A stretch of DNA of 64,000 nt, taken from positions 1 through 64,000 of the forward strand of contig NZ_QWVT01000024.1 of NCBI RefSeq assembly GCF_003570705.1, in the 5' to 3' direction. Under the pieces are notes generated by a model that saw nothing but the letters and a program-made list of their open reading frames with translations, had not been told where the DNA came from and did not search any database. Below are positions 10,157 through 21,319 of the stretch, one piece after another (within the stretch, counting starts at the first letter, position 1; the number at the start of each line of letters is the position of its first letter). Both the position numbers and the translations under genes were made by a program. The stretch comes from Mesobacillus zeae. GTDB lineage: Bacteria > Bacillota > Bacilli > Bacillales > Cytobacillaceae.

Positions 10157-12421
10157 ATGGTAAAACGCAGCCGCATCCTTGCATTCTTTCTGATTATTCT
10201 GCTTCTCGGAAGTGCAATGGGTGCAACTAGTAAAGGCATTATCGACAGAATCAAGCTAGGCCTTGATCTTCAAGGAGGCTTTGAAGTCCTTTATAAAGTA
10301 GAACCAGTTGAAAAAGGGCAGAAAATCGACCGTGAGGTAATGGTCAGCACTGCCGACGCCTTGGATAAGCGGGTCAATGTGCTGGGAGTAAGTGAGCCGA
10401 ATATCCAAATCGAAGGCGATGACAGGATCCGTGTCCAACTGGCGGGTGTAAAAGACCAGAACAAAGCACGGGAAATCCTTTCTACTGAGGCAAACCTGAG
10501 CTTCAGGGATGTTAATGACAAAAAAATGCTTGGCGGAAACGATCTTGCTGAAAACGGAGCAGAGCAAAGCTTTGACGAATACGGCGCTCCAAGTGTAGCC
10601 ATTACTTTAAAAGACAGGGACAAGTTTGGTCAGGTTACAAAACAAATTCTTGATATGGCTCCCGAAAACCAGCTCGTCATCTGGCTTGATTTTGAAGAGG
10701 GAAAAGACAGCTACAAGGCAGAGCGGATGAAGGAAAAACCAAAATATTTGTCTGCCCCGGCTGTCACGAAAGTCCTGAATGACAAGACTGTTCAAATTAC
10801 AGGAGATTTCTCGATTGAGGAAGCGAAGGAACTCGCTTCATTGCTGGATGCAGGAGCCCTGCCAGTAAAGCTGGATGAACAGTACTCCACATCTGTCGGA
10901 GCGAAATTCGGCGAACAGGCATTAAACGAAACGATTCTTGCGGGGATCATCGGTATTCTAGCTATTTTTGCCTTTATGCTTGTCTATTATCGATTCCCTG
11001 GTTTCATTGCAGTCATCTCCTTATTAATTTATATTTACTTGATCCTGCTTGTTTTTGACTGGATGAACGGTGTCCTTACACTCCCTGGAATCGCGGCATT
11101 GATTCTCGGGGTTGGTATGGCGGTTGATGCCAATATCATCACATATGAGCGGATTAAAGAAGAATTGAAGGTTGGCAGGACGATCAAGGCTGCGTTTGAA
11201 ACGGGAAGTAAAAACTCGCTTTCCACGATCCTTGATGCGAACTTTACAACAATGATTGCCGCAGTTGTCCTTTTCCTTTATGGGGCAAGCTCGGTAAAAG
11301 GGTTCGCGACAATGCTGATCCTCAGTATTTTTGGAAGCTTTGCCACGGCTGTTTTCGGATCACGCCTATTCTTGGGCATGTGGGTTAAATCAGGATGGTT
11401 TAAAAATAAACCAGAATGGTTTGGTGTCAAGAAAAGTGAGATCCATAACATTTCCGAAAATTTCGATACGCTCGACTTAAAAACAAGGTTCGATAAGTTT
11501 GATTTTGTAAAGCATCACAATAAATTCTTCCTTGGTTCGGCTGCGCTTATCACAGCGGGACTCATCATCTTGGCAGTGTTCAGGCTCAATCTTGCCATAG
11601 ACTTTTCCAGCGGTACGCGTGTAGAATTCTTGGCAAATTCACCTCTGACAACCGAAGTGGTGAAAACAGAGCTTGATAAAGCAGGCATACAGACCGACGA
11701 TATTGTGATTTCTGGTGATAATAAGGATATAGGTGTAGCAAGATACAAAGGCGTCTTGTCCAAAAATGAAATTTCAGAACTGAAAGGACATTTCAAAGAG
11801 AAGTTTGGTTCTGAACCGAATGTCAGCACAGTATCACCGACAGTCGGAAAAGAGCTGGCCAAGAACGCATTTATTGCGCTTTTGATTGCTTCCATCGGTA
11901 TCATCATTTATGTCACGGTGCGTTTTGAAATTCACATGGCCCTTGCTGCCATCGTTTCACTGATGCATGATGCATTCCTGATTGTCGCGGTCTTCAGTTT
12001 GCTGCGGATTGAAGTCGACTTGACTTTCATTGCCGCCATCTTGACAATCGTTGGTTATTCAATCAATGATACGATTGTCACCTTCGACCGGATGCGTGAG
12101 AATATGCAGAAGAAGCGCAAGCTTAAGACTCCTGAAGATATTGCCGACATTGTCAATACAGGCCTCAGGCAAACGCTTGGACGTTCGGTTAATACAGTTT
12201 TGACCGTTGTCATCACTGTTGTTGCGCTCCTGATTTTTGGCAGCGAGTCAATATGGAATTTTTCATTCGCGCTCCTTATCGGCCTAATTTCAGGGACATA
12301 CTCTTCCGTTTTCATTGCTGCACAGCTATGGTATGTATGGAAGAAAAAGGAACTGAAAAGAAAAGGTACGATCAAGACATATAAAGAAAAACGCAAGTAT
12401 TCGGATGAACCTCAAGTTTAA
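10157..12421 (+). CDS. secDF: SecDF, fused protein-export membrane protein
   Basis: 754 residues. Fusion of SecD and SecF, the usual Bacillus arrangement. SecD half: N-terminal helix, KLGLDLQGGFEVLY, the large extracytoplasmic P1 domain, and five helices with GVGMAVDANIITYERIKEE. SecF half: RLNLAIDFSSGTRVEF and GYSINDTIVTFDRMREN. SecDF uses the proton-motive force to pull substrates out of the Sec channel. ATG 10157 has AAGGAGGA at 10139-10146; an upstream in-frame ATG (10094) lacks a site. Single-gene transcript ended at 12440. Confidence 0.97.
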   Translation: MVKRSRILAFFLIILLLGSAMGATSKGIIDRIKLGLDLQGGFEVLYKVEPVEKGQKIDREVMVSTADALDKRVNVLGVSEPNIQIEGDDRIRVQLAGVKDQNKAREILSTEANLSFRDVNDKKMLGGNDLAENGAEQSFDEYGAPSVAITLKDRDKFGQVTKQILDMAPENQLVIWLDFEEGKDSYKAERMKEKPKYLSAPAVTKVLNDKTVQITGDFSIEEAKELASLLDAGALPVKLDEQYSTSVGAKFGEQALNETILAGIIGILAIFAFMLVYYRFPGFIAVISLLIYIYLILLVFDWMNGVLTLPGIAALILGVGMAVDANIITYERIKEELKVGRTIKAAFETGSKNSLSTILDANFTTMIAAVVLFLYGASSVKGFATMLILSIFGSFATAVFGSRLFLGMWVKSGWFKNKPEWFGVKKSEIHNISENFDTLDLKTRFDKFDFVKHHNKFFLGSAALITAGLIILAVFRLNLAIDFSSGTRVEFLANSPLTTEVVKTELDKAGIQTDDIVISGDNKDIGVARYKGVLSKNEISELKGHFKEKFGSEPNVSTVSPTVGKELAKNAFIALLIASIGIIIYVTVRFEIHMALAAIVSLMHDAFLIVAVFSLLRIEVDLTFIAAILTIVGYSINDTIVTFDRMRENMQKKRKLKTPEDIADIVNTGLRQTLGRSVNTVLTVVITVVALLIFGSESIWNFSFALLIGLISGTYSSVFIAAQLWYVWKKKELKRKGTIKTYKEKRKYSDEPQV

Positions 12422-12439
12422 TTTTTTACGGTGTATTTG

Positions 12440-12467
12440 CCGCAGGGAAGCCTCCCTGCGGTTTTTG
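12440..12467 (+). terminator. Terminator after secDF
   Basis: CCGCAGGG (12440-12447) pairs with CCCTGCGG (12454-12461) followed by a T5 run. Confidence 0.9.
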
Positions 12468-12561
12468 TTTTGAAAGGATAGCTATTCATTCTTTCTTCGT
12501 GCGATCGTTCATTGAAACCCGCTTCATCCTTCTGTATAATGAAAAAGTTAGGGGTGAATAT

Positions 12562-14925
12562 ATGTTAAAGTCCAGGACTCGCTGGGTGTTGAGCCCATCT
12601 GATGAAAATAAAGCTAAGGAACTTGCCCGTGAGCTAAACCTTTCGCCATTGACAGCCATGCTGCTAGTCAACCGAGGAATACATACCGGGGAAGCAGCCC
12701 GTCAGTTTTTATTCGGACAGGATACGGCTTTTCACGATCCTTTTTTACTGAAAGACATGGACAAGGTTGTTGGCCGCATCAACTTGGCGATTGAGAGTCA
12801 GGAGCCGATGATGATTTTCGGTGATTACGATGCTGATGGTGTCAGCTCCACTACCATCATGATGAAGGTGCTAAGCGAAATGGGCGCCAATGTCCGTTAC
12901 TATATACCAAATCGTTTTACTGAGGGATACGGTCCCAATGAACCAGCTTTCAGAAACGCAGCATCACAAGGAATCAAGCTGATCATTACAGTAGATACAG
13001 GAATTTCGGCAGTTCACGAAGCCGGAGTGGCGCGGGAACTGGGCATAGACTTGATTATTACCGATCACCATGAGCCAGGTCCTGTCCTTCCAGATGCATT
13101 TGCGACCATCCATCCAAAATTACCGGACAGCGAATATCCGTTCAAGGATCTAGCAGGAGTAGGAGTAGCCTTCAAGGTTGCCCACGCGCTGTATGGGTAT
13201 GTCCCTGAAGAGCTGTTCGAAATAGCTGCCATCGGCACCATTGCTGACCTTGTACCACTCCGTGGGGAGAACCGGCTGATTGCACGCAATGGGATTAGGC
13301 AAATAAAAAGCACGAATAATGAAGGGCTACGGGCGCTGCTGAAACTGGCAAAAACGGATCTTTCCGGAATCAATGAGGAGACGTTTGGCTTTCTCATCGG
13401 CCCAAGAATTAATGCGGCTGGGAGGCTAGGAAGTGCAGACCCCGCTGTAAGGCTTCTGATGACTGAGGACCCCGGAGAAGCGGAAGAGCTTGCCTTCGAG
13501 ATCGACGCACTGAACAAGGAGCGCCAGGCACTTGTTGCGTCTATTGCAGAGGAAGCGATCAGGGAAGTAGAAACGTATTATCCGCCCTCTGATAACACAG
13601 TCCTCGTTATTGGAAAAGAAGGCTGGAATCCCGGCGTAATCGGTATCGTTGCTTCAAAGCTTGTCGAGAAATTCTACAGGCCTGCAATCGTCCTGTGCTT
13701 TGACGAGGAAAAAGGGATAGCGAAAGGGTCTGCACGAAGTATTGCCGGCTTCGATCTGTTTAAGAATCTATCTGCTTGCCGGGAATTGCTTCCTCATTTC
13801 GGCGGGCATCCGATGGCTGCTGGGATGACCCTGGAAATCGAGGATGTCGGGAAGCTGAGGGACAGGCTGAACGAAATGGCAAAGGAACAGCTGGCGGAAG
13901 AAGATTTAGTTCCAGTCAGTGATGTCGAGGCGGTAGCAGGTCTTGATGAGATAAGCCTTGATTCGATCAGAGAATTGGATTTGCTTTCTCCTTATGGTGT
14001 CGGCAATCCCAAGCCGCGATTTTTAATTAAAGATGTCAGGATTTCATCCATGAGGCGCATAGGAGCAGACAAAAAACATTTAAAAGTCATGCTTGAGAAT
14101 GAAGGATATACTCTTGACGGAATTGGCTTTGGGCTGGGGAGCCTCCAGGATCATATTTCCCCTCTGTCACGGATTTCAGCCATTGGCGAGCTGTCTGTCA
14201 ATGAATGGAATAATGTGAGGAAACCTCAAATCTTTTTGCAGGATATAAGTGTTGATTCCTGGCAGATGTTTGATTTGCGCGGATTGAGGAGTCTTGATAA
14301 GCTAACTGAAATCATTCCTTCTGATTCGGAGTGGATTTCCTTTCATTCTGCCAATCAGGAAAAGTTCCAGCGTCTTTCAGCTCCACCTCTTAGGAACCTG
14401 CTTACTGAAAAAGAGGCAGAAGAGGAAGATATAACGGGGCGGAATATTGTTTTACTCGACTTGCCGCCTTCAATAAATGTAATAGAATCCTTGCTTCACG
14501 GAAAACACCCTGCAAGGATTTATGTCCACTTTTATAAAGAGGACAGCGATTTCTTCAGTACGATGCCAACACGCGAGCATTTCAAATGGTATTATGCGTT
14601 CCTCGCGAAAACAGGGCCGTTTGATTTGGAAAAGAACGGTGAGGAGCTTGCAAAATACCGTGGATGGACGACAGAAACAATCAATTTTATGTCAAAGGTG
14701 TTTTTTGACCTGGATTTTGTTAAAATAAACAATGGATTTATATCTTTGGAGAAACAAGCTTCGAAAAAAGATTTATCCGAATCACAAACATACCAGAAAA
14801 AACTAGCGACTTTCACTCTTGAAAATGATTTGCTTTATTCATCCTATGAACAGTTGAAGGGCTGGTTCGACCAGGTCATTCAAGGGTCGGTGCAAAATGA
14901 GGAGGCAGTTGAAGAATGGATTTAA
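12562..14925 (+). CDS. recJ: RecJ, single-stranded-DNA-specific 5'-3' exonuclease
   Basis: 787 residues, equal to the Bacillus type with its extra C-terminal domain. DHH-family motifs: [11 protein letters not shown] (about 87-97) and ITDHHEPG (about 165-172), with DTGIS between them. The DHHA1 domain has [16 protein letters not shown] and [10 protein letters not shown]. RecJ resects 5' ends in recombination and base-excision repair. ATG 12562 follows AGGGGTGA. Ends 10 nt inside apt. Confidence 0.96.
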   Translation: MLKSRTRWVLSPSDENKAKELARELNLSPLTAMLLVNRGIHTGEAARQFLFGQDTAFHDPFLLKDMDKVVGRINLAIESQEPMMIFGDYDADGVSSTTIMMKVLSEMGANVRYYIPNRFTEGYGPNEPAFRNAASQGIKLIITVDTGISAVHEAGVARELGIDLIITDHHEPGPVLPDAFATIHPKLPDSEYPFKDLAGVGVAFKVAHALYGYVPEELFEIAAIGTIADLVPLRGENRLIARNGIRQIKSTNNEGLRALLKLAKTDLSGINEETFGFLIGPRINAAGRLGSADPAVRLLMTEDPGEAEELAFEIDALNKERQALVASIAEEAIREVETYYPPSDNTVLVIGKEGWNPGVIGIVASKLVEKFYRPAIVLCFDEEKGIAKGSARSIAGFDLFKNLSACRELLPHFGGHPMAAGMTLEIEDVGKLRDRLNEMAKEQLAEEDLVPVSDVEAVAGLDEISLDSIRELDLLSPYGVGNPKPRFLIKDVRISSMRRIGADKKHLKVMLENEGYTLDGIGFGLGSLQDHISPLSRISAIGELSVNEWNNVRKPQIFLQDISVDSWQMFDLRGLRSLDKLTEIIPSDSEWISFHSANQEKFQRLSAPPLRNLLTEKEAEEEDITGRNIVLLDLPPSINVIESLLHGKHPARIYVHFYKEDSDFFSTMPTREHFKWYYAFLAKTGPFDLEKNGEELAKYRGWTTETINFMSKVFFDLDFVKINNGFISLEKQASKKDLSESQTYQKKLATFTLENDLLYSSYEQLKGWFDQVIQGSVQNEEAVEEWI

Positions 14926-15428
14926 AGCAATTTGTGACAATCGTACCCGATTGGCCAAAACCAGGTATTAAATTTAAAGATATCACCACATTAATGGACA
15001 ATGGTGAAGCATATAAATATGCGACTGACCAGATTGTCGAATATGCAAAAGAAAAAGAAATTGAAATCGTGGTAGGCCCTGAAGCGCGTGGTTTCATAAT
15101 TGGTTGCCCCGTTGCCTATTCACTAGGCGTGGGCTTTGCCCCTGTCCGCAAGGAAGGTAAACTACCTAGAGAAACAATCAAAGTAAATTACGGCCTCGAA
15201 TACGGCAAGGATGTCTTGACGATCCATAAGGATGCCATCAAGCCTGGGCAAAAGGTTCTAATCACCGATGACCTTCTTGCGACAGGTGGAACGATTGACG
15301 CCACCATCAAACTCGTTGAAGGACTTGGCGGCATCGTTGCAGGAATTGCCTTCCTGATCGAGTTGTCCTATCTTGACGGACGTTCAAAGCTGGGCGGCTA
15401 TGATGTTCTTACGCTAATGAAATATTAA
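14916..15428 (+). CDS. apt: Apt, adenine phosphoribosyltransferase
   Basis: 170 residues. Converts adenine plus PRPP to AMP. PRPP-binding loop is [16 protein letters not shown] (about residues 115-130), and the N-terminal FPKPGIxFKDIT-type motif appears as [23 protein letters not shown] lies upstream of ATG 14916, which overlaps the recJ end, so the two are translationally coupled. In B. subtilis relA follows directly; here a 1.4-kb insertion with a decayed gene separates them. Confidence 0.95.
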   Translation: MDLKQFVTIVPDWPKPGIKFKDITTLMDNGEAYKYATDQIVEYAKEKEIEIVVGPEARGFIIGCPVAYSLGVGFAPVRKEGKLPRETIKVNYGLEYGKDVLTIHKDAIKPGQKVLITDDLLATGGTIDATIKLVEGLGGIVAGIAFLIELSYLDGRSKLGGYDVLTLMKY

Positions 15429-15437
15429 ATACAACAA

Positions 15438-15470
15438 AGTCCTCTGTCGCTTTTGGCAGGGGGCTTTTTT
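15438..15470 (+). terminator. Terminator after apt
   Basis: AGTCCTCTGTC pairs imperfectly with GGCAGGGGGCT across the loop GCTTTT, then six T. Confidence 0.75.
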
Positions 15471-15505
15471 GTGTGCAATTTCAATTGTCAGTAGGACTAC
15501 TTTTA

Positions 15506-16521
15506 TTATGGCGAAGGAACAAAGTCGAGGCCAAACGAAGAGGCGAAGCCAGGAATAGTATTGACGATGGTGTTTGAATTAGGGTCTATGACGGTAACAG
15601 TGCCGCCAGAAATGTTTGAAACGTATACTAGATTTGTTGCAGGATCTACGCGTGCAATAAAAGGACCGTTTGAAACAGGGATTACAGCTGTCACTGTGTT
15701 GGTGGCTGCATCAATGACCGTAACCTGGTTCGCGTTAAAGTCCGGGACGTATAACGAATTGGTCAGTGGATTGTAAGCAATGCTTGAAGGTGTAGGCCTG
15801 TTGTCGGGATATTAGCAATGACAGTATTGGTTGTAGTGTCGACCACAGCAATCGCTCCTGTTTTCAGTGACACATAAGCCGCGTTGAGAGATTCGAGGAT
15901 GAATATTTCTCCTCCGACTATCCTGCCGAGGGGAATGGTAGCAATCACTGTTTCTGTAGCTGCATCAATTACTTCTAAAGATGTTCCAGAGCGTTTACAA
16001 TCTGTTTTTTGTTACATAAAGGGACACAAATTGAGTTGCTCCTGCTAGTGGAATGGTATTGACAACAGTGTTGGTGGCCGGATCAATAGCAACGATCCTT
16101 GATGCTGGATTAGCTGTTGCATAAACTCTGTTATTGTTAGGGTTATACACGACTCCAACCGTTAACCCTTATCCAAGTGGAACGGTGGGCACGACAGTAT
16201 TTGTAGCTGGATCGATGACAGAAACAGTGATTGAGCCTACGACCGTGTTTAATTTAGATTTAGCAATATTTCCGGTTTGATAAGAAGGTCAAGTGTCGAC
16301 TGTACACTCGTGTTTACAGCGAGAATATCGGCAATGTTAGTCGTTGCGCCTGTCAGCCCGGGGATTGTTCCGAGAGCAAACTGGATTTTTTCTCCTTTCG
16401 CATTCAATATATGAGCCATTCCAAGCTCTTCCATTGCTATCAATGAGAGCAAGAGGTTAATTCCATCATCCCATGTACGGGTGATAGCGGGTGTGAAATT
16501 TGGCAAACTAGGTTGAGACAT
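15506..16521 (-). pseudogene. Decayed surface protein: conserved N-terminal domain plus YVTN-type beta-propeller repeats
   Basis: ATG 16521 has AAAGGAG upstream and opens a domain (MSQPSLPNFTPAITRTWDD, then MEELGMAHILNAKGEKIQ) like those preceding collagen-like or other repeats in Bacillales surface and exosporium proteins. It stops at about 16249. Downstream, in shifting frames, six repeats of the type VxVIDPATNTVVxTIP can be read to a TAA at 15506. I count three frame changes (near 16250 in an AAATTAAA run, between 15985 and 16015, and near 15800) and one in-frame TAA near 16170. The intact product would be about 338 residues. Lies against the apt-relA direction, suggesting acquisition followed by decay; sequencing error is the alternative. 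Confidence 0.75.
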
Positions 16522-16609
16522 ACTTTTTCACTCCTTTCTGCTTTTTCTCTATAGCGTATGTAATAAAGATTCGGCTAAATTGGACAATTGTTTTGGCATG
16601 GTCGCCTTT

Positions 16610-16850
16610 TTAAATGGATAATGTGATGAGAGGGGCCGAAGGTAGAGGTAGATAAACTTTATTTTTAATAGTAAAAACCAAATGATTTTCGACAAATTTC
16701 TTATTTACGCCTTCAAAAACATCCTTTCTCTTTACATATATGAGTTTTTCTTTGATAATAAATACAATATCCTTCATATCTTGATATGCAGGATCTATTT
16801 TTAATTTCCATGATTGACGAATGCCAGGAGGCCGAGGAGGCCCCCTGATT
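16610..16850 (-). pseudogene. Possible 5'-truncated gene remnant
   Basis: The minus-strand frame from about 16850 to the TGA-type stop near 16610 reads GPPRPPGIRQSWKLKIDP, then KDIVFIIKEKLIYVKRKD and FVENHLVFTIKNKVYLPLP. This looks protein-like, with alternating hydrophobic and charged residues, but there is no start codon with a ribosome binding site before the frame enters relA antisense. It may be the remains of a gene cut at the relA junction. I do not recognise the family. The rest of 16522-16873 shows only a GC-rich imperfect hairpin at about 16829-16847. Confidence 0.3.
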
Positions 16851-16873
16851 TTAATAAATAAGGTGAGATCCCA

Positions 16874-19069
16874 ATGGCGAATGATCAGGTGATGACCGCC
16901 GAACAAGTCATCGAATTGACAAAAACTTACTTAAATGATGAAAATGTTGAACTGGTGAAAAAGGCATATGATTTCGCCAGTGAGGCCCATCATGACCAAT
17001 TTCGCAAATCAGGCGAGCCTTATATTATCCATCCAATTCAGGTTGCCGGTATCCTGGCAGATTTGGAAATGGATCCATCCACTGTGGCTGCCGGATTTCT
17101 TCATGATGTGGTCGAAGATACGTCCATTACACTTGATGATATTGAAGAGGCCTTCAATGCGGAAGTGGCAATGCTTGTTGATGGTGTCACGAAACTGGGT
17201 AAAATTAAATATAAATCTCATGAGGAACAGCAGGCAGAAAACCACCGGAAAATGTTTGTGGCGATGGCCCAGGATATAAGGGTTATTCTAATCAAGCTTG
17301 CCGACAGGCTTCACAACATGCGGACGCTGAAACACCTTCCTCAGGAGAAGCAGCGCCGTATTTCCAATGAGACTCTTGAAATTTTCGCACCTCTTGCCCA
17401 TAGGCTGGGGATATCGAAAATTAAATGGGAGCTTGAGGATACTGCTTTAAGGTACTTGAATCCTCAGCAATACTATCGGATCGTTAACCTGATGAAAAGA
17501 AAGCGGGCTGAGCGGGAGCTTTACCTGAAGGATGTCATTGAGGAGGTCCGAGAACGGCTTGGTGAAGTTTCCATCATATCGGAACTTTCCGGAAGGCCAA
17601 AGCATATTTACAGCATTTATCGAAAAATGGTCCTGCAGAACAAGCAATTTAATGAGATATATGATTTGCTGGCTGTCAGGATTGTTGTCAACAGCATTAA
17701 AGATTGCTACGCAGTCCTCGGCATTATTCATACATGCTGGAAGCCAATGCCTGGCCGATTCAAGGACTATATTGCCATGCCTAAGCCGAATATGTATCAG
17801 TCTCTCCATACGACGGTCATCGGACCGAAGGGAGACCCTCTTGAGGTTCAAATTCGGACAACGGAAATGCATAGGATTGCTGAGTTCGGGGTTGCGGCCC
17901 ATTGGGCTTACAAAGAAGGAAAGCCTCTCAATGAGAGCACTGCCTTTGAGAAAAAGCTGACATGGTTCAGGGAAATACTTGAGTTCCAAAATGAAACTGC
18001 TAATGCAGAAGAGTTTATAGAATCTTTGAAAATCGATTTGTTCTCAGACATGGTGTTTGTATTTACGCCAAAGGGTGATGTCATTGAACTGCCTGCCGGA
18101 TCGGTGCCGATTGACTTTGCCTACCGGATCCACTCGGAAATCGGGAATAAGACAATCGGAGCCAAGGTGAACGGGAAAATGGTGACGCTCGATTATACAC
18201 TGAAAACAGGCGATATAATCGAGATTATGACTTCCAAGCACTCCTATGGACCTAGCCAGGATTGGCTGAAGCTTGCCCAGACTTCACAGGCTAAAAATAA
18301 GATCCGCCAATTTTTCAAGAAGCAGCGCAAAGATGAAAATGTGGAAAAAGGACGCGAACTTGTTGAAAAAGAAATTAGGGCAATGGAATTTGAAGTCAAG
18401 GAAATATTGACAACAGAGAACATAAAGCGGGTTTCCGAGAAGTTTAACTTCTCCAATGAGGAGGACTTGTTTGCTGCGATTGGGTATAACGGAGTCACTG
18501 CTCTCCAGGTGGCAAACAGGCTGACGGAAAAATGGCGCAAGATGCGGGATATGGAGCAGGAAAAAAATCTTGCGGAAGCTGTATCGGGGTTAAAAGGCAT
18601 AACTCCGGTGAAAAAGCGGGAATCAGGCGTTAGGGTATCTGGTATCGACAACCTGCTTATCCGCTTGTCGAGATGCTGCAACCCAATCCCTGGAGATGAA
18701 ATTGTTGGCTTCATCACAAAAGGACGCGGAGTTTCTGTTCACCGTTCGGACTGTACGAATATCAATAGCGATGATGCGCAGGCCCGGCTGATACCTGTTG
18801 AGTGGGAAACAGGCCTGAATGACCGCAAGGAGTATAATGTCGATATTGAAATCAGCGGTTATGACAGGCGCGGCCTGCTGAATGAAGTGCTTCAGGCTGT
18901 TAACGAAACAAAGACAAATATTTCCGCAGTTTCCGGCAAATCCGATCGAAATAAAGTGGCGACAATCAATATGTCCATTGCGATTCTGAATGTCAGCCAC
19001 CTCCAGAAAGTAGTCGATCGAATCAAGCAAATATCAGATATTTACTCAGTCAGAAGGGTGCTCAATTAA
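16874..19069 (+). CDS. relA: RelA/Rel, bifunctional (p)ppGpp synthetase/hydrolase
   Basis: 731 residues. Makes and degrades (p)ppGpp in the stringent response on the ribosome. Hydrolase HD motif FLHDVVEDT near residue 76; synthetase motifs [13 protein letters not shown] (about 239) and [11 protein letters not shown] (about 310); TGS domain around 390-450 ([23 protein letters not shown]); zinc-finger-like [16 protein letters not shown] near 597-612; C-terminal ACT domain near 655-731. An intact HD motif indicates a bifunctional enzyme. AAGGTGAG precedes ATG 16874. Confidence 0.97.
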   Translation: MANDQVMTAEQVIELTKTYLNDENVELVKKAYDFASEAHHDQFRKSGEPYIIHPIQVAGILADLEMDPSTVAAGFLHDVVEDTSITLDDIEEAFNAEVAMLVDGVTKLGKIKYKSHEEQQAENHRKMFVAMAQDIRVILIKLADRLHNMRTLKHLPQEKQRRISNETLEIFAPLAHRLGISKIKWELEDTALRYLNPQQYYRIVNLMKRKRAERELYLKDVIEEVRERLGEVSIISELSGRPKHIYSIYRKMVLQNKQFNEIYDLLAVRIVVNSIKDCYAVLGIIHTCWKPMPGRFKDYIAMPKPNMYQSLHTTVIGPKGDPLEVQIRTTEMHRIAEFGVAAHWAYKEGKPLNESTAFEKKLTWFREILEFQNETANAEEFIESLKIDLFSDMVFVFTPKGDVIELPAGSVPIDFAYRIHSEIGNKTIGAKVNGKMVTLDYTLKTGDIIEIMTSKHSYGPSQDWLKLAQTSQAKNKIRQFFKKQRKDENVEKGRELVEKEIRAMEFEVKEILTTENIKRVSEKFNFSNEEDLFAAIGYNGVTALQVANRLTEKWRKMRDMEQEKNLAEAVSGLKGITPVKKRESGVRVSGIDNLLIRLSRCCNPIPGDEIVGFITKGRGVSVHRSDCTNINSDDAQARLIPVEWETGLNDRKEYNVDIEISGYDRRGLLNEVLQAVNETKTNISAVSGKSDRNKVATINMSIAILNVSHLQKVVDRIKQISDIYSVRRVLN

Positions 19070-19094
19070 ACATTCTATTTTAGCTAAATCAATA

Positions 19095-19121
19095 GGTGCC
19101 TGATGCGTCAGGCACCCTTTA
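19095..19121 (+). terminator. Terminator-like hairpin between relA and dtd
   Basis: GGTGCCTGA (19095-19103) and TCAGGCACC (19108-19116) form a perfect 9-bp stem followed by CTTTATTT. It ends shortly before the dtd ribosome binding site (GAGGTGG at 19124), so it may give partial readthrough control of dtd. Confidence 0.75.
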
Positions 19122-19139
19122 TTTGAGGTGGGGAATCGA

Positions 19140-19580
19140 ATGAAGATCGTTGTCCAGAGAAGCAGCGAAGCAAAAGTAACAGTTGAGGGAAGAGTTACCG
19201 GCTCGATTAAAACAGGGTTTATGGTGCTCGTTGGCGTGACACAGAGCGACACTGAAAGTGATGCAGCCTACCTGGCAGACAAGGTGGCGAACCTTCGCGT
19301 ATTTGAAGATGAGGAAGGCAAAATGAACCTTTCGCTGCTTGATGTTGGAGGCGCAGTTCTGTCCGTATCGCAGTTTACCCTGTACGGGGATTGCCGCAAG
19401 GGACGGCGCCCAAACTTTATGGATGCAGCGCGCCCGGAGCATGCTGAAAAAATTTACGAAGCATTTAACACAGCATTGCGGGATAAAGAAATCAATGTAG
19501 AAACCGGAGAGTTCGGAGCCATGATGGATGTTCAACTAGTAAATGATGGCCCTGTCACTTTAATAATCGAAAGCAAATAG
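19140..19580 (+). CDS. dtd: Dtd, D-aminoacyl-tRNA deacylase
   Basis: 146 residues, usual length. Hydrolyses D-amino acids, and glycine mischarged on tRNA-Ala, from tRNA. Starts [17 protein letters not shown]; has the conserved [17 protein letters not shown] motif (about 77-93) and the GxMxV-type cross-subunit motif [15 protein letters not shown] near the C-terminus. ATG 19140 follows GAGGTGGGG with better spacing than GTG 19128. Confidence 0.95.
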   Translation: MKIVVQRSSEAKVTVEGRVTGSIKTGFMVLVGVTQSDTESDAAYLADKVANLRVFEDEEGKMNLSLLDVGGAVLSVSQFTLYGDCRKGRRPNFMDAARPEHAEKIYEAFNTALRDKEINVETGEFGAMMDVQLVNDGPVTLIIESK

Positions 19581-19587
19581 GGAAGAG

Positions 19588-19627
19588 GCAAGACAAAGGA
19601 TATAGGTCCTCTGTATTGCCTTTTTTT
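19588..19627 (+). terminator. Terminator after dtd
   Basis: AGGCAA pairs with TTGCCT around an imperfect inner stem (GACAAAGGA with TCCTCTGT), followed by seven T. The remaining 19628-19813 shows nothing I can assign. Confidence 0.75.
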
Positions 19628-19813
19628 GTTGAAGGAAACTTTCCAGAGCACAATTTTGGTTGGAACGCTAGGAATTTGCTGCCCGGTGCATGGGTTTCAG
19701 GTGAAACGTCGAATTTCTATTTTTAGTTTATTATCTTGATTTATTTTCTTGTTCGTCACTTGGTATTTTCTCCGGCAGTATATTTTTCCTAGTTATAGCA
19801 CACCTTAATAGTT

Positions 19814-21319
19814 TTATTGCTCTGACAGGGATTGGAAATATCGGTTGAGTCCCTCGTAAATGCCTCTTGCAGCTGCCTCTTGGTATTGATGAGTCTCAAC
19901 GATGTTTTCTTCGGTTGAATTGCTCAAGTACCCTAGCTCCAATAAAGCAGCATTTTGGCTGTTTTCCCTGATAACATGGTAGTTCCCTTGGCGTACTCCC
20001 CGGTCCTCTAGGTTCGTCCTGTGACTGATGCTTGTATGAAGCTGTTCTGCGAGCGGCTGCTGGTATTGATGATAATAATAGCTTGTGGTTCCCCGAATGG
20101 AACTGTCTTGGGTGCTGTCATAGTGGATGCTGATAAAAGCGTCGGCATGGTGGTCGTGCGAGATTTTAATTCGTTCAGTCAGAGGAAGATAAGTATCAGT
20201 GTAGCGGGTCATGATTACATTAGCGCCAGCTATTCTCAATTTGTCATACAACAGATGTGCTGTCATCGATGTTAGATTCTTTTCCTTTAGTCCATTGCTT
20301 CCAGCTGTACCTGAATCTTTACCTCCGTGTCCAGGATCAATTACGATTGTTTTATTCCTTGTAGAACCCGACGATTCTTTTGTTGCAATTTGTGGCCCTG
20401 TTCCGTTTACGGAGGCCAGCGAGCCTGCAACATAGCCTGTTCTGCCTCCAGGGAGGCGGATTTCATACCAGCTATCCCGAAAACTTATTACTTTGAACGT
20501 TTGCCTCCGTCCGGCCCTCTTGATGATTTTGTTTCCAGGTCCTGGTTTGTCCCGGATGCTTGTCCCATTATTCAGGATCGTAATTTTAGTCCCACGAACA
20601 ATGTTGGCAGTTTGCAGAGAATCCCTTGAAAAAAGCCATTCCGGAGCCCAGCCCTTTTTCCCGCTCCTAAGCTTCAGTTGGATCCAATTCTTTTTCTCAT
20701 CAAGCACCGTAAACTTTTCGTCCTTTTCGGCAGTGCCTATAATTTTTCCACCGATTGGCTTGTTTCTAACTTTAATTAAAGTGACGTTTACGGATACAGT
20801 CTGTTCCTGCTTATCCACGTTTTCTTTTGCTTTACCGTCAATTTCATCATTGCGGGGCAGGTCGCCGACAGCCAAAAACTCTTTTGAAACCCAGCCTTCA
20901 AACCGGCCTGAGGAAATTTTCGCCCATTTTTCATTATGTTTCACAATAGAAACTGCTTGTCCCTTTCTAATAGACCCAATCACAGCAAATGCTGTCCCAG
21001 GTCCTTCTCTGACACGAAGGCTGTCTGCATCCACTATTGCTTGTTGAAAGGCACTATCATCTGCACGCTCGGTGTACTCACTGGAGACCCAGCCTGTTTT
21101 ATTGCTATCCAGCCTGATTTTTATCCAGCCTTTTTCCTGTTCAATGGCTGAATATTCCTTTCCTTCAATTGCCTTTTCTAACACGGGATAGTGAAGCCCC
21201 GGACCTTCTCTAATATTGACAGAGCTGGCTGTCAGGGTAATCAGCCCTGCGGCTGAACCTGAATTCACAAAAAAAAGCGGGATAAAAAAAAACAGCATGA
21301 ACAGCCTGCTAGGACGCAT
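19814..21319 (-). CDS. N-acetylmuramoyl-L-alanine amidase with four SH3b domains (YrvJ-like)
   Basis: 501 residues. Signal peptide (LFMLFFFIPLFFVNSGSAAG), then four bacterial SH3 repeats at about 24-84, 90-150, 165-230 and 235-302, each with VNIREGPG/LRVREGPG-type starts and W-IKI/GW motifs, then an Amidase_3 domain from about 325. Zinc ligands are in DPGHGG, KEKNL and SIHYDS; the catalytic Glu is in LLELGYLSN. Secreted enzyme that cuts the glycan-peptide amide bond of peptidoglycan; the SH3b repeats probably bind wall. ATG 21319 follows GGGGGAG. Stands alone between dtd and the hisS leader. Confidence 0.9.
   Translation of the reverse strand: MRPSRLFMLFFFIPLFFVNSGSAAGLITLTASSVNIREGPGLHYPVLEKAIEGKEYSAIEQEKGWIKIRLDSNKTGWVSSEYTERADDSAFQQAIVDADSLRVREGPGTAFAVIGSIRKGQAVSIVKHNEKWAKISSGRFEGWVSKEFLAVGDLPRNDEIDGKAKENVDKQEQTVSVNVTLIKVRNKPIGGKIIGTAEKDEKFTVLDEKKNWIQLKLRSGKKGWAPEWLFSRDSLQTANIVRGTKITILNNGTSIRDKPGPGNKIIKRAGRRQTFKVISFRDSWYEIRLPGGRTGYVAGSLASVNGTGPQIATKESSGSTRNKTIVIDPGHGGKDSGTAGSNGLKEKNLTSMTAHLLYDKLRIAGANVIMTRYTDTYLPLTERIKISHDHHADAFISIHYDSTQDSSIRGTTSYYYHQYQQPLAEQLHTSISHRTNLEDRGVRQGNYHVIRENSQNAALLELGYLSNSTEENIVETHQYQEAAARGIYEGLNRYFQSLSEQ

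Noticed and set aside
17447-17989. 180-codon minus-strand frame inside relA
   Set aside because: Antisense shadow of relA with no start signal; relA itself is complete.
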